A stretch of DNA of 64,000 bases from Calamus simplicifolius. Its lineage: Eukaryota > Streptophyta > Magnoliopsida > Arecales > Arecaceae. The notes under the pieces are model-generated. The model was not told the DNA's origin. It was given only the letters and a program-made list of their open reading frames with translations, and did not search any database. The stretch spans positions 205,409 through 269,408 of the forward strand of contig UESW01005086.1 in the NCBI GenBank assembly GCA_900491605.1, in the 5' to 3' direction. Positions 10,649 through 20,949 of this stretch are shown in pieces. A program made the translations under genes and the position numbers. Within the stretch, counting starts at the first letter, position 1. Each line of letters starts with the position of its first letter.

Positions 10649-11117
10649 TCAAATGCAACCCTGTTTCTTTTCCTTCAAGTTACTAGACCCTCTCTTAATG
10701 TTGTTTTTGGGTGGAAAAGGGTTTATAACTATCTTCTTTCCATTAAAATTAAAGGAATAAGAATTAGATCGACCAAATAAAGTAGCATCACTATCATATA
10801 ACCAAGGTCTATCAAGAATAATACTACTAACCCTCATTGGAAGTATGTAACACCAAACTTTCTCTTGGTACGACTAGAATTGCACTGAACTTGACATCTA
10901 AACTTAACTGGTATCAAAGTAGAATCTATCCAGAAAACCTTATAAGGGTTGGGATGGAAAGCAAGGGTGATCCTAAACTTTTAACAGTATTAGTTAAAAT
11001 TGCATTGACACAACTCTCACTGTCTATAATGATTTTGCACGCTTTCTCTCCTATTTTGACAAAAGTTTGTAGGATGTTAGTCCTACGCCAGCCTTCCTGC
11101 TCTTTGGTCTGGGTCAA
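10649..11117 (-). pseudogene. Chromovirus aspartic protease region
   Basis: The minus-strand frame at 11117-10926 contains KACKIIIDSESCVNAI, corresponding to the protease motif IIDSGSCVN with the active-site Gly replaced by Glu. The following frame (10837-10649) has RVSSIILDRPWLYDSDATLF, the flap-to-C-terminal region of gypsy protease (ILGRPWLYD in intact copies). The Gly-to-Glu change and the frame break predict an inactive enzyme. Confidence 0.78.
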
Positions 11118-11269
11118 GATACATCTAATAACTCCTAAAAACTCAGACGAGCCTAAAACTTTTCATCTCCATCATACTCATCAGCTAGATTCACTTCTGT
11201 TTCATAAATATCCCTTAAAATTCTTAATTAATTCATCAACTTCCTCCTCTACTTCTCCTATATGCAAGG

Positions 11270-12100
11270 CTCTAGTAGGACATTGACTCACATAATGACC
11301 TACCTTATGGCATTTGAAACAGTGTATGTTTGAGTATTACTCCTTTGAATTTTTGGACTCTTTCTTTATCAATCTTTCGGACTAAAGGAGTATCGGATAT
11401 GGATCGGTAAAGTGAGTCTAGCTTGGATTAGGCCTTTGGCTTGGGGCACTCATCTTATTGGGTTTAGGCCAACGGAAAAATGTACTCTTTGAAATCTTTC
11501 AAAGTCCCTAGCTACCTAGTATGCTTGTTCTAAGTCATGGACTTCTCTAAGAAACAGTTCTCTCTGAATCTCTTCCCTTAAACCGGCTCTAAATCTGGAT
11601 AGGGTTACATCTTCTGATTCAATAATACTACATCGCATAACATATTCATCAAAGTTAGTAATGTATTCCAACACATGCCTATTTCCTTGACTTAGCCATT
11701 ACCATTGGTCCAGTAACCTTTGCTTATAGAAAATAGGTAGGTACTTCTCCCTAAGCTTGATTTTCATGACTCTCCAAGTACCTATTGGCATGTCTCCTCT
11801 TTGCCTATACAGTCGCTCAATATTTTTCTGTACAACCTAGCTTGTCGGATTAGCCTAAGCTTGGCAAATTTAAACTTCATATCCTCTGACATTTTATACC
11901 ATTCAAAATATTGGTCCATATCTCCCTCCCAATCTATGTACACCTTAGGGTCTAGGTCCCCATCAAAAGTGGGTGCATCAAGTCGGATACTCCTAAGGGC
12001 TCTTTCATCTTGATCAATGTAGTCATGATGAGGTTTTCTATGGTGGAGCTCAACAATAGGTTCAGGATATTGGACTTTAGGATTTAGAGGTGTCATTCTG
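11270..12100 (-). pseudogene. Chromovirus gag with zinc knuckle
   Basis: The minus-strand frame from 12096 contains IRLDAPTFDGDLDPKVYIDW and a following FEWYKMSEDMKFKFAKLRL segment, the N-terminal retrotransposon gag domain. Further downstream, near 11340-11275, CFKCHKVGHYVSQC matches the CX2CX4HX4C zinc knuckle. Between them the frame is interrupted. Confidence 0.75.
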
Positions 12101-12249
12101 GGTGATTGAGGCTAGGGTCATATGAGATTCTTCTAAGGAATCAATCCTTTCTTGCATCTGGTCAAACCTAGTGTTCAATTGATTATACTGCTCAGTCATA
12201 GTCCTCATTAAAGCTTCTAGATTTGTGTCCATGGCTACACTGGGTTGAC

Positions 12250-13220
12250 CTATTGTGCTGGTATGGGGTCCCTGATCTAGTTGTCATACAATGTAAATCG
12301 ACTCGTTCTAGGGTGTGCTAGAACCTAGAAACTTAAACCAGATGTTTAGTCAAGGCGACAATCTAGATTGTAGTAACTTTGCATCTGGCCAGGTAAGTGT
12401 AAGGTTGGTGAGGTCCCTCGTTGCTTGCCTAAGATACCAATTAAAATTGGCCAGGTAAGCGGACCAGCCCACCTTTCTTCGGGCTCTTGTTCCTGAACCA
12501 CTTGTCCTAAACACCAAATGCACAAGCACACACAAAAAAGATATCAGCACTGATTCAAACCCGACCTTATGGGTGTCCCTAGCTCACTAGAGCAAATTAG
12601 ATTACTATTTTCTTTTGGTTAAAGGCTTGGGTTCGCACATGAAGGATTATGGTTTTTGGGCTAAGAAAAGGTGATGAAATCATTCCCTTATCTTGTGATG
12701 GGAGTGCCCTTAAGATAGCTTATGCAAATGATGGCATGTAATAAAGCAATGTCACTACACTAATTAAGAATGTAACTTTAAACAAGTTATAACTAACGAA
12801 ATAAGAATTCAAAATTTAAATTTCAAATTTAAATTTTAAATTTGAATTTTACATTTTAATTTTTAGAAATCAAATTTTAAATTTTAAATTCTAAGTTTTC
12901 TTAGAGGGAAACTTCAAATTTAAAAATATGGTCAAAATTTAGGTGTCTAATATACTAGAAAGAAAACTTTCATGCAAATGTTAAAAGAAACCTCATATCC
13001 GAAACCTATTGAAAAGTTTTCGGATCTAGTTTGAATTAGCATGACTTAATTTTGGAGTCTAATATGAGTTAAGACTCATAAAATAGGAAAGAACTCCATG
13101 AATCCATCCTTAAATGAATGAAATTTCAGCTTATGTTCTATATGCAGAAATTACAGAAAATAATAGAAAATACATAAAATGAAAAAATATGCCATAACCT
13201 ACCATGCTCTGATATCAATT
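12250..13220 (-). other. 5' leader of the nested chromovirus with primer binding site
   Basis: Between the gag start and the 5' LTR (13221-14533) lies about 1 kb of non-coding leader. On the minus strand the bases next to the LTR read TTGATATCAGAGC, a diverged initiator-Met primer site (13206-13219). The tract at 12800-12900 is a run of AAATTTAAATTTT-like AT repeats. No gene is seen. Confidence 0.6.
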
Positions 13221-14533
13221 TGATGAGGGATGAAGTAAAATGATGCAATTTAGGAGGAGATAGTAATAACTAAATGAAAAATGAAGTGAAGTTAGATTAC
13301 ATTTTTATGTAAAAGAACATAAATTTTCATGAAGGGATTTGCATGTTAAACTAGATTTGGATGAGAATCCTTCAAAATAGTAAAGAGAAAGGATCTTTGT
13401 GGTTAAGAAACCACACAAGCTAAGGCTTAGTTACTCTAATATTTCATATCAAAAAATGTTGAAAGAGGGGTACCCGGCCATTAATATATCAGAGATTGAA
13501 AAGTTTACACTCAAGGATGAAGTTCTTGGATGACAAGTAGATTTCTCTAGTTGCAGGACTTCTTGTATATGTTTCTTGTCATGGAATACCTTCTCCTTTG
13601 GAACCTAAATTCTCGGAATCTTACACAAACCAAATTAGAGTTAAGAACATAAAAATATGGTGGAGTATTAATAAAATAAGGAAGAGAAAGGAAAGGTTGA
13701 AATTAAGATAAAGCTTAGCAGATTTAAGGTAGCTTGGCCAGCCTTTTTGTGGAGTCTTTTTGCACCTTAGAAATGGGATGGGATGATAGAATAGAATGGA
13801 GAATGGCTAATAGATCTTGGCTTGGAGATGACTTTCATGAAGTAGCTAAGAGCCTCTCACCCACTTCCTCTCAAGGAATTTATCAACACAAATGAAAGAA
13901 AATAAACTTAACTTTCATTCATCATAAATTATATTTATAAGAGAGCTTGGAGTAGTATTTATAAGCCTCCAAGGAACTTTTGAAATTCGAATTATATGGA
14001 GCTTTTCATGGAAAGTTGCAACTTAAGCTAGCTATAAGGGTGAAGGGTTGAAACAACTTATAACTAAGCTTAAAAAGAGGAGAGAAAAATGGGTAGCTCC
14101 TTTAAATTTGAATTTTCTTGGTGATGTGGCATGTGTTGATGTGGTTTGAGAGGTGCACACCCAGAGGTTGACATGACATCTAACAATGCTTGCTAAAGTG
14201 GCATCCATCTTGGATTAATTTGTTAAAGTGGTTGAATGCATCCAATTTTCAAGTTCACTTGCTTACCTTGAACCCAATTCCATACTTCTCTTGGATTCAA
14301 CTACTAAACTCACTAAATACAAACCAATTTGATCCTACTTGGACTCAAGAACCAAATTGAAATAAACCAACTTTAATTACATACTCAAGAACCCAAATTG
14401 AAATAAACCAACTTTAATTACATGACTCAAATTCAAACAAATAAAATTATTACTCTATTTACAGGACACATGAAAGAATTAAAGCTATACTGAATTAGAT
14501 CGAAGCCTCTTTCAAACTTTGGTGTCCGCACCA
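13221..14533 (-). repeat. 5' LTR of nested chromovirus
   Basis: This 1313-bp partner of 7958-9283 begins TGATGAGGGATGAAG and ends GTCCGCACCA. Differences from the other LTR are mostly C/T and G/A transitions, as expected for an old methylated insertion. Confidence 0.88.
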
Positions 14534-14544
14534 CCTCAATTCCT

Positions 14545-15830
14545 TTGAAATCTATAAGTTTACCTAACTTATCTTTTAATTTAGTCTCCATCGGTAAACT
14601 TACTCGTTCTCTTAATTATTGTATCACATTCTATCCTGATTTTTGTCTATTTCAAGATCTTATGATAAAGAGGATTATTGGTAAAGGACATAAGTCTAGA
14701 GGCCTCTACATTTTTTATACACAAGTACCAAAGTCTGTTGCTTGTTCTGGAGTTGTAACCCCTTTTGAAGTATATTGTCGATTGGATCATCCTTTATTGC
14801 CTATATTAAAGAAACTTTATCCTCAATTTTCTAGCCTATCTTCATTAAATTGTGAGTCTTATCAATTTGTCAAACAACATCGTTTGAGTTCTAGTACCAA
14901 AGTCAATAAAAGAGCTAGTGCTCCTTTTGAGTTAGTTCACTCCGATGTTTGGGATCCTTGTCCTATTTAGTCTAGAACTGGGTTTAAATATTTTGTTACC
15001 TTTATTGATGATTAATCTCAAATGACATGGTTATTTTTAATGAAAAATCATTCAAAATTATTTTCTTATTTTACTACTTTTTATGCTGAAATCAAAACTC
15101 AATTTAATGTGCCTCTATAAATTTTGAGAAGTGATAATGCTAAGGAATATCTATCATAATACTTTCAAAATTATATGGTTCAACATGGCATTATTCATCA
15201 AATTTCTTGTGTAGAAATACCATTTCAGAATGGAGTTGCTGAACGAAAAAATAGACATCTTCTTGAAATTGCCAGAGCTTTGTTATTTCAAATGCAAGTC
15301 CCTAAACAATTTTGTGCTGATGCAGTTTCTACAGCCCATTTTCTGATTAATCATATGTTTTTCTCTGTTCTTTCTGGTGAGACTCCCTTTCATGTCATCT
15401 TTCCTAATAAGTTATTATTTTCTATTGAACCTAGGATATTCGGTTGTACTTGTTTTGTTCGGGATGTTCGACCTCAGGTTACGAAACTTGATCTTAAATC
15501 TCTAAAGTGTATCTTTCTTGGATATTCTTGTGTGCAAAAAGGATATATATGTTATTGTCCCAGTCTTAACAAGTACCTTGTGTCACTGATGTTACCTTTC
15601 TTGAACAAACACCATTTGCTTCATCTTCAAGTCCTATCAATCAGGAGAAGGAGGATGATTTACTTATTTATACTATTACATCACCTAGTTCTGGTCTTCT
15701 TTCCTCTAAACCTCCTATTCCTTATCCGATTCCTATTCCTACGCCTCCTGCTCCATGTCCTGCGCCAGTTCCTTCGTCATTGGATCTAGTTTCTAGTTCT
15801 AGTGATGATCTTTCTATTACCCTTCGCAAA
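14545..15830 (+). pseudogene. Copia GAG-pre-integrase and integrase remnant
   Basis: Starting at IPLKSISLPNLSFNLVSIGK (14545), the frame continues through the pre-integrase region. An integrase core follows: FELVHSDVWDPCPI (first Asp) at about 14925-14968, FVTFIDD near 14995-15015, and a late block reading QNGVAERKNRHLLEIARALL at 15226-15285 that carries the catalytic Glu. The domain ends near LGYSCVQKGY at about 15520-15548. In-frame stops at 14968-14970, 15014 and 15118 disable it. Confidence 0.8.
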
Positions 15831-15984
15831 GGTAAACATCAATGTACTTATTCAGTATCTTCTTTTATCATATAACCATTTGTCACCATCTTCTTGTTCT
15901 TTTATTGCATCTATTGATTCTGTACTATTCCTAAGACTATTCATGAAGCTCTATCTCATCCTGGATGATGTAATGATATGATGA

Positions 15985-16850
15985 GAAGATGAATACTTTA
16001 GATGGCAATGGTACTTGGACCCTGGTACAGTTACCTGCAGATAAAAAGGATATTGGATGTAAATGGGTGTTTGTAGTTAAAGTCAATCCTGATGAGACCG
16101 TTGCTAGATTAAAAGCTCTACTGGTTGCTAAGGGATATGCTCAAACGTATATGGAGTTGATTATTCTGATACCTTTTCTCCTGTTGCTAAACTTACTTCT
16201 ATCCGATTATTTATTTCTATGGCAGCCACATATAATTGGCCTCTGCATTAGTTAGACATTAAGAATGTATTCCTTCATGGTGATCTTCAGGAGAAAGTTT
16301 ATATGGAGCAACCACCTGGTTTTGTTGCTCAGGGAGAGTATGGGAAAGTGTGTCATCTTCACAAATCTTTGTATGGCTTGAAACAAAGTCCTTGGCCTAG
16401 TTTGGAAAGTTTAGTCAGGCTATTAAAAAGTTTGATATGAAGAAGAGTAAATCCGATCATTCTGTTTTCTACAAGCAGTCTGCAGTTGGTATCATCCTAT
16501 TAGTTATCTATGTTGATGACATTTTACTACTGTGAGTGATACTGGTGGTATTTCATCTCTCAAATCTTTTCTTCACTTTCATACAAAGGGTTTAGGAACA
16601 CTAAAGTATTTCTTGAGTGTTGAGGTGACAAGAAGTAAGAAAGGGATCTTATCTCAAAGGAAGTATGTGCTTGACTTATTGTCTAAAATAGAAAAATTGA
16701 GGGCTAAACCATGCAGCACTCCAATGATTCCTAATTTACAGCTTACAAAAGATGGTAAGTTATTTGAAGATCCTATGAAATACAGAAGATTGGTTGAAAA
16801 ATTGAATTATCTTATTGTGACTCATCTAGATTGCCTATTCAGTTAGTGTG
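15985..16850 (+). pseudogene. Copia reverse transcriptase remnant
   Basis: The RT begins with GTWTLVQLPADKKDIGCKWV (16010-16070) and LVAKGYAQT. After a frameshift it continues through the SLYGLKQSP block (about 16366-16392) to the catalytic IYVDDILL at about 16506-16530. The palm-to-connection segment RKYVLDLLSKIEKL follows at about 16660-16697. Stops and at least two frameshifts interrupt it. Confidence 0.8.
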
Positions 16851-16959
16851 GTAAGTTAATATATGTCTTCTCCACTGTCGATTATTGGAGAGCTGTAGAA
16901 CAAGTTTTATGCTACTTAAAAGGAGCTCCTGGGAGAAGAATGTTGTATGCAATCATAGT

Positions 16960-17440
16960 TATACTAGGATTAAATGTTTTTCAAATGCTGACTGAGCAGA
17001 ATCCAAAGAAGATTAAAGATCTACTTCAAGTTAGTGTATTTGTTGGAGAAAATTTGATTTTATGGAAAAACAAGAAGCAGAATGTGGTTTCACATTAAGT
17101 GCAGAATCAGAATATATGGCTATGGCTAAGTCTATGTGTGAAATAATATGGATATATCAGCTCTTCACTGAAGTGGGCCTTAAGATTTTAATACTAGCTA
17201 AGTTATGGTGTGACAATCAAGCTGTACTTCATATTGCATCTAACACAGTCTTTAATGAACGAACTAAGCATATTGAAATTGATTGTCTTTTTGTTCCTGA
17301 GAAAATTCAGTAAGGTTTGATTTCTATAGGATATATAAAAACAAGAGATCAATTGGGAGATATCTTCACAAAGGCTCTAAATGGAGTTCAGATTGATTAT
17401 CGTTGTAACAAGCTGGACATGATAAATATTTATGCTCCAG
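16960..17440 (+). pseudogene. Copia RNase H remnant
   Basis: The frame at 17062-17313 carries LSAESEYMAMAKSMCEIIWI and LWCDNQAVLHIASNTVFNER, the RNase H core with its conserved Glu and Asp, followed by RTKHIEID. Upstream, a weak ADxA-like start lies near 16985. The polypurine tract GCTTGAGGAGAAG (17440-17452) follows, just before the 3' LTR. Confidence 0.8.
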
Positions 17441-17453
17441 CTTGAGGAGAAGC

Positions 17454-17691
17454 ATTAAAGATTATATTTCTAGAATAGAAAGTAAATATATTTGATTCTG
17501 ATTCATAGGGATTGTTACATATTGCATTTCTAGAATAGAAAGTAGATTGCATTTGTATAATAGAAAGTAAATATATTTGATTCTGTAATTAGTTTTCCTT
17601 CCTAACATAGGATTTGTAGCTTATATATATACCTAAGAGATACATAAAAATTACTTTCTTCTTCTCTTTTTAGAGTTCTAGTTATGTTTCA
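17454..17691 (+). repeat. 3' LTR of the host copia element
   Basis: It runs from ATTAAAGATTATATTTC to GTTATGTTTCA and aligns with 6200-6469. It lacks the second ATTTATAG block present in the 5' copy, so the two LTRs differ in length. Confidence 0.75.
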
Positions 17692-18206
17692 ATTTTTTTT
17701 AAAAAAAATAAATAGCAAAACAAAATTCAGTCAGAAGCCTTGAAATTAGATTATTTATTATCTAAAATTTTGTTAGTAGTATACAAGCAAGTCTTTTCGG
17801 AATCCTTAAAAAAAAGTGCTGCAAACAGGAAATATACAAGTCAGAAATAAATTAAAAATAACTTGATAAAAAAAATCAGAGGCCCATGAGATGGGTTTCG
17901 CTCATGGCTTTAGTAAAGAGAGAATAAAAAAGTAAAGGTAATTTAGAAATTTCGCTCTAATTCCATGCCGTGAGATTCGAAAACCGTGGGATTGTATGGG
18001 ATTGAAAATCCGATCAAATCCCCCTGTCCTGGCCCACCAAACGCGTTAGCGCAAAAAGTAAGATTCGTCGCCATCCAAGAAGAAGTATAATTGGAAAAAG
18101 TAAGATTCATCGCCATCCAAGAAGTAAACTTTTATTTAAGCACATTAATGAAATCCATATGGATCACATGGTGTGAACTATCACTCAATGGACTGGCGAT
18201 GGTAGT
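17692..18206. other. Non-coding flank with a local duplication
   Basis: No gene is seen. The phrase AAAAAGTAAGATTC(G/A)TCG followed by CCATCCAAGAAG occurs twice, at about 18055-18083 and 18097-18126. The stretch AATCCGATCAAATCCCCC at 18009-18026, followed by CCACCAAACGCG at 18038-18049, may be a MITE terminus. Confidence 0.4.
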
Positions 18207-18257
18207 TGATGTGGCTGACGTAGCCACGAGAGCAATCATGATAAAGTTAAAGCTTAA

Positions 18258-18800
18258 GGCGGCCCCGACTTTCCTAAGTCGGCCCCGCTCGGCCTCGGCA
18301 TCTCCAAGCCGGTCCTGCTCGGCCCTGGCACCTCCAAGCCGGCCGAGTCGGCCTCGACTTCCCCAAGTCGGCCCCGCTCGACCTTAGCACCTCCCAGTCG
18401 GCCAAGTCGGCCCCGACTTCCCCAAGTCGGCCCAGTCGGCCCTGCTCGGCCCCAGCGTCGACGTCTCCAAGTCGGCCGAGTCGGCCCCGACTTCCCCAAG
18501 TCGGCCCCGTTTGGCCCCGACTTCCCTAAGCCGGCCCCGCTCGGCCCCGGCATCTCCCAGTCGGCCGAGTCGGCCCTGATTTCCCGAGTCGGCCCCGACT
18601 TCCCAAGTCGGCCCCACTCGGCCCCGGCATCTCTAAGTCGGCCGAGTCGGCCCCGACTTTCCCGAATCGGCCCCGCTCGGCCCCGGCACCTCCAAGCCGG
18701 CCAAGGCGGTCCCGACTTCCCCAAGTCGGCCCCGCTCGGCCCCGGCATCTCTAAGCTAGTCAAAGCGGTCCCGACTTTCCCAAGTCGGCCCCAGGACGGT
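18258..18800. repeat. GC-rich GTCGGCC tandem array in the 5' LTR
   Basis: Degenerate units built from GACTTCCCCAAGTCGGCCCC and GCTCGGCCCCGGCATCTCC repeat about a dozen times. The 3' LTR carries the same array (34636-34990) with fewer units, accounting for most of the 172-bp LTR length difference. Long Pro/Ser/Arg-rich open frames on both strands are artefacts of this composition. Confidence 0.8.
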
Positions 18801-19065
18801 CCTGGTAGTTCGAGTCGCCATCTTTTTTGGCCCGCGCCGTCTGACATCGCCAGGCCTAACTACCCACTGGCCGCTCCATTAATGGGACCAGACCTAACTA
18901 CCCGCCAGCTCCACTGACTGATGGAATGTGGCTCACCAACCGTCGTTTTTCCCCTCTTCGATGGGACGGGATCCACCAACCGGCCCAGATTCACGCAACC
19001 CCCACAAACCCCGCGGACATTCCCTTCTCACGGAACTCCACGTTGTTGTGCAGGTGTCAACTCCC

Positions 19066-19073
19066 TATAAAAA
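19066..19073 (+). promoter_or_regulatory. TATA box of the Tat 5' LTR
   Basis: TATAAAAAGGG lies 37 bp after CCACGTTGTTGTG, in the same relative position as the TATA boxes of the solo LTR (5498) and the 3' LTR (35269). Confidence 0.65.
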
Positions 19074-19356
19074 GGGTAAGTCCACTGAGGAACAAGGTAC
19101 AAAAAACTCATACACTCGCTATCCTAATGAGAGGAATTCATCCTTTCTAAGGACTCATTTTTCTCCCTAAGAAGAGCTCGTCTGAGCTCTCCCTCGGCTG
19201 TGACCTCGGTTGCTGACTTGAGCGTCAGAAGGTCCCCACCGGAGCACCCCTCCGATCTTGGGACTTTTTTGTAGGCCATCCGATCAGGCATGGATTCATG
19301 GATTAAGTAGCTCTCTTCTCCTAACATTCAAGACCGGTGATCGGGCATCATCAGAT

Positions 19357-19375
19357 TGGCGCGCCAGGTAGGGGG
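19357..19375 (+). other. Tat element primer binding site
   Basis: TTGGCGCGCCAGGTAGGGGG starts two bases after the LTR end. This motif is the usual primer site position and sequence for Tat-type elements. The priming tRNA was not identified here. The element at 43581-50434 has a diverged form, TTGGCACACCAGGAAGGGG. Confidence 0.8.
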
Positions 19376-19437
19376 AGCAAAAGCAAAGAAGGCCCAAACC
19401 CTGTAGTATACTTCTCTTTTCTCTCCCTCTCTCAACA

Positions 19438-20895
19438 ATGGTGATGACACGAGCTTAGGATGCCTCAGTCAGTCACCCTGGGGGGCATCTTCCCCCAGCT
19501 AGGCAGCATGAGACCAACCTCCCCGCCGCTGATCCTCCTGTTACTTTCCCTCAACCGGAGGTGGCTGTCCCGGCTGCGGAACAACTGGCAACTCTCACTC
19601 AGCAAGTCCAAACCCTCACCGCCATGGTCCACGAACTTCAGCAGCAGCAGTCCGTGGCCACCCAACATTAAATCGCTCCCCTGCTAGTCAACAGTCTACG
19701 AGGGGAGGCTCTCCTCAGCGAGAGGCCGGTCGTCGCCGGGCTTCTCCAAGGAAGCCTCGCTGTGAGCCCCCCAAGTGACCGCGATCTCCAGATTGTGGCC
19801 CAAGCAAGTTTCCTCCAGATCTGCACCGCTAGGAGGAACCAAAGAGGAAATCCCACCTTCCGCGTTCTTCTCCTTCTTCTTCTTCTTCTTCCTCTTCTTC
19901 ATCCTCCGAGCCACCTCGGAGGGCCCCGACGATCAGCCGCCAGGCGGAGGAGCACCTGGACGAGTACAACTGGTGACTAGACGAGCTCATCAGAAAGATT
20001 AATAATCAACCGGAGGAGGAATATGACACCCGTCCTCCTTATACTCGCCGGATACTGGAGGAGCCCGTTCCCTCTAGATTTTGATTCCCCTAGATAGATT
20101 CGTACGATGGTACGATGGATCCTCTCGACCACCTCGAGAGTTACAAGGCCATGATGCAAGTCCAGGGTGCCTCAGACGCCCTTCTCTGCAAAGCTTTCCC
20201 TGCTACTCTACGGAAGGCTGCTCGCGCTTGGCACTCGCGCCTGTCCCCCTACAGCATCGACTCTTTTCGAAAACTGGAAAGGGCCTTTCTGGTGCATTTT
20301 GATGCCTGCCGGCGGATCCCGAGGGTCGCGAACAGCCTTTTCTCCGTGCATCAAAAGGAGGGAGAGTCACTGCAGGACTTTGTGTCCCGATTCAAGACCG
20401 CTGTTCTTGATGTATCATCTCGACGACGCGGTGGCGGCACTAGCACTGAAGCGGGGGCTCCTCCTGTCCCACTTCACCTTTTCTTTAGATAAGAAGCCCG
20501 CGAGCTCCTACTCCAACCTCCTCCTCCGGGCTCAGAAATACATCCGTGTGGATGAGGCCGATCTCACCCACCGAGAATCCTCAAGGAGCTCTAGCCCCAA
20601 GCCTACTCGCCCCAAGCCAAGTGGACCCCCTCACCACCGGCGGCCTGATCCGCCTCGCCGATCTGACAACAGGCATCGAAGCTTTGTCCCTGATGAGAGC
20701 AAGCTCACGCCTCTTCTCGCCCCTCAATCTCACATCCTTATGGAGATTGAGGGCGAGCCTTATCTCCAGCACCCTCCTCCTATGAAGAAAGGTCCTCCCC
20801 GTGACAAGAGCCGTTATTGCCGATTCCATCGAGATTACGGACACGACACCGACAGCTGCTTCAGCCTGAAGCATGCCATTGAGGAGCTCATCTAG
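19438..20895 (+). pseudogene. Tat gag polyprotein, frameshifted
   Basis: The start ATGGTGATGACACG (19438) is followed by an N-terminal Gln-rich region (LTQQVQTLTAMVHELQQQ) in a shifted frame at about 19580-19650. The retrotransposon gag domain lies at 20115-20430: MDPLDHLESYKAMMQVQGAS, then FPATLRKAARAWHSRL and LQDFVSRFK. After a +1 shift near 20430 the frame runs on through RGLLLSHFTFSLDKKPASS to YCRFHRDYGHDTDSC (20818-20860), a CX2HX4HX4C-type zinc motif. Stops at 19457, 19669 and other points show loss of function. The N-terminal region is shared with the element at 43581-50434. Confidence 0.85.
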
Positions 20896-20949
20896 CGGGG
20901 CTATCTCGGCAAGTATGTCCAGAAGGCGCCGCAACCGCTGCCGGCGCTC

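Larger units (their letters stand above)
7953..14538 (-). mobile_element. Nested Ty3-gypsy chromovirus, reverse orientation, RT/RNase H deleted
   Basis: Two long direct repeats (7958-9283 and 13221-14533) bracket a minus-strand interior. Read on the minus strand each LTR begins TGGTGC and ends CATCA. Flanking CCTTA (7953-7957) and CCTCA (14534-14538) form a 5-bp target duplication with one change. Next to the 5' LTR the minus strand has TTGATATCAGAGCATGG, an initiator-Met type primer site. Interior order on the minus strand is gag, zinc knuckle, protease, a short RT start, then directly integrase and chromodomain. The chromodomain places it among chromoviruses. Confidence 0.9.
6195..17696 (+). 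mobile_element. Decayed Ty1-copia retrotransposon, interrupted by a nested chromovirus
   Basis: The 5' LTR (about 6200-6469) and 3' LTR (about 17454-17691) share the blocks TTCCTTCCTAACATAGGATT and GAGTTCTAGTT. The 5' LTR is followed directly by an initiator-Met tRNA primer site TGGTATCAGAGC. Internal order is gag, zinc knuckle, protease, GAG-pre-integrase, integrase, RT and RNase H, the copia order. ATTTT precedes the 5' LTR (6195-6199) and follows the 3' LTR (17692-17696), a plausible target duplication although the downstream copy sits in a T-run. All coding parts carry stops and frameshifts. A second element is inserted at 7958-14533. Confidence 0.85.
18207..19353 (+). repeat. 5' LTR of the Tat element
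   Basis: The 1147-bp LTR starts TGATGTGGCTGACG. It contains a GC-rich array of CCAAGTCGGCC(C/G)-type units (18258-18800) and ends GGGCATCATCA. The last 550 bp match the 3' LTR at roughly 90% by eye, dating this as a fairly old insertion. TATAAAAA lies at 19066-19073. Confidence 0.9.

Noticed and set aside
18254..18847. 197-residue minus-strand frame in the 5' LTR, and similar frames at 34633-35086
   Set aside because: Same reason: GTCGGCC arrays within LTRs; the frames are not conserved between the two LTRs.
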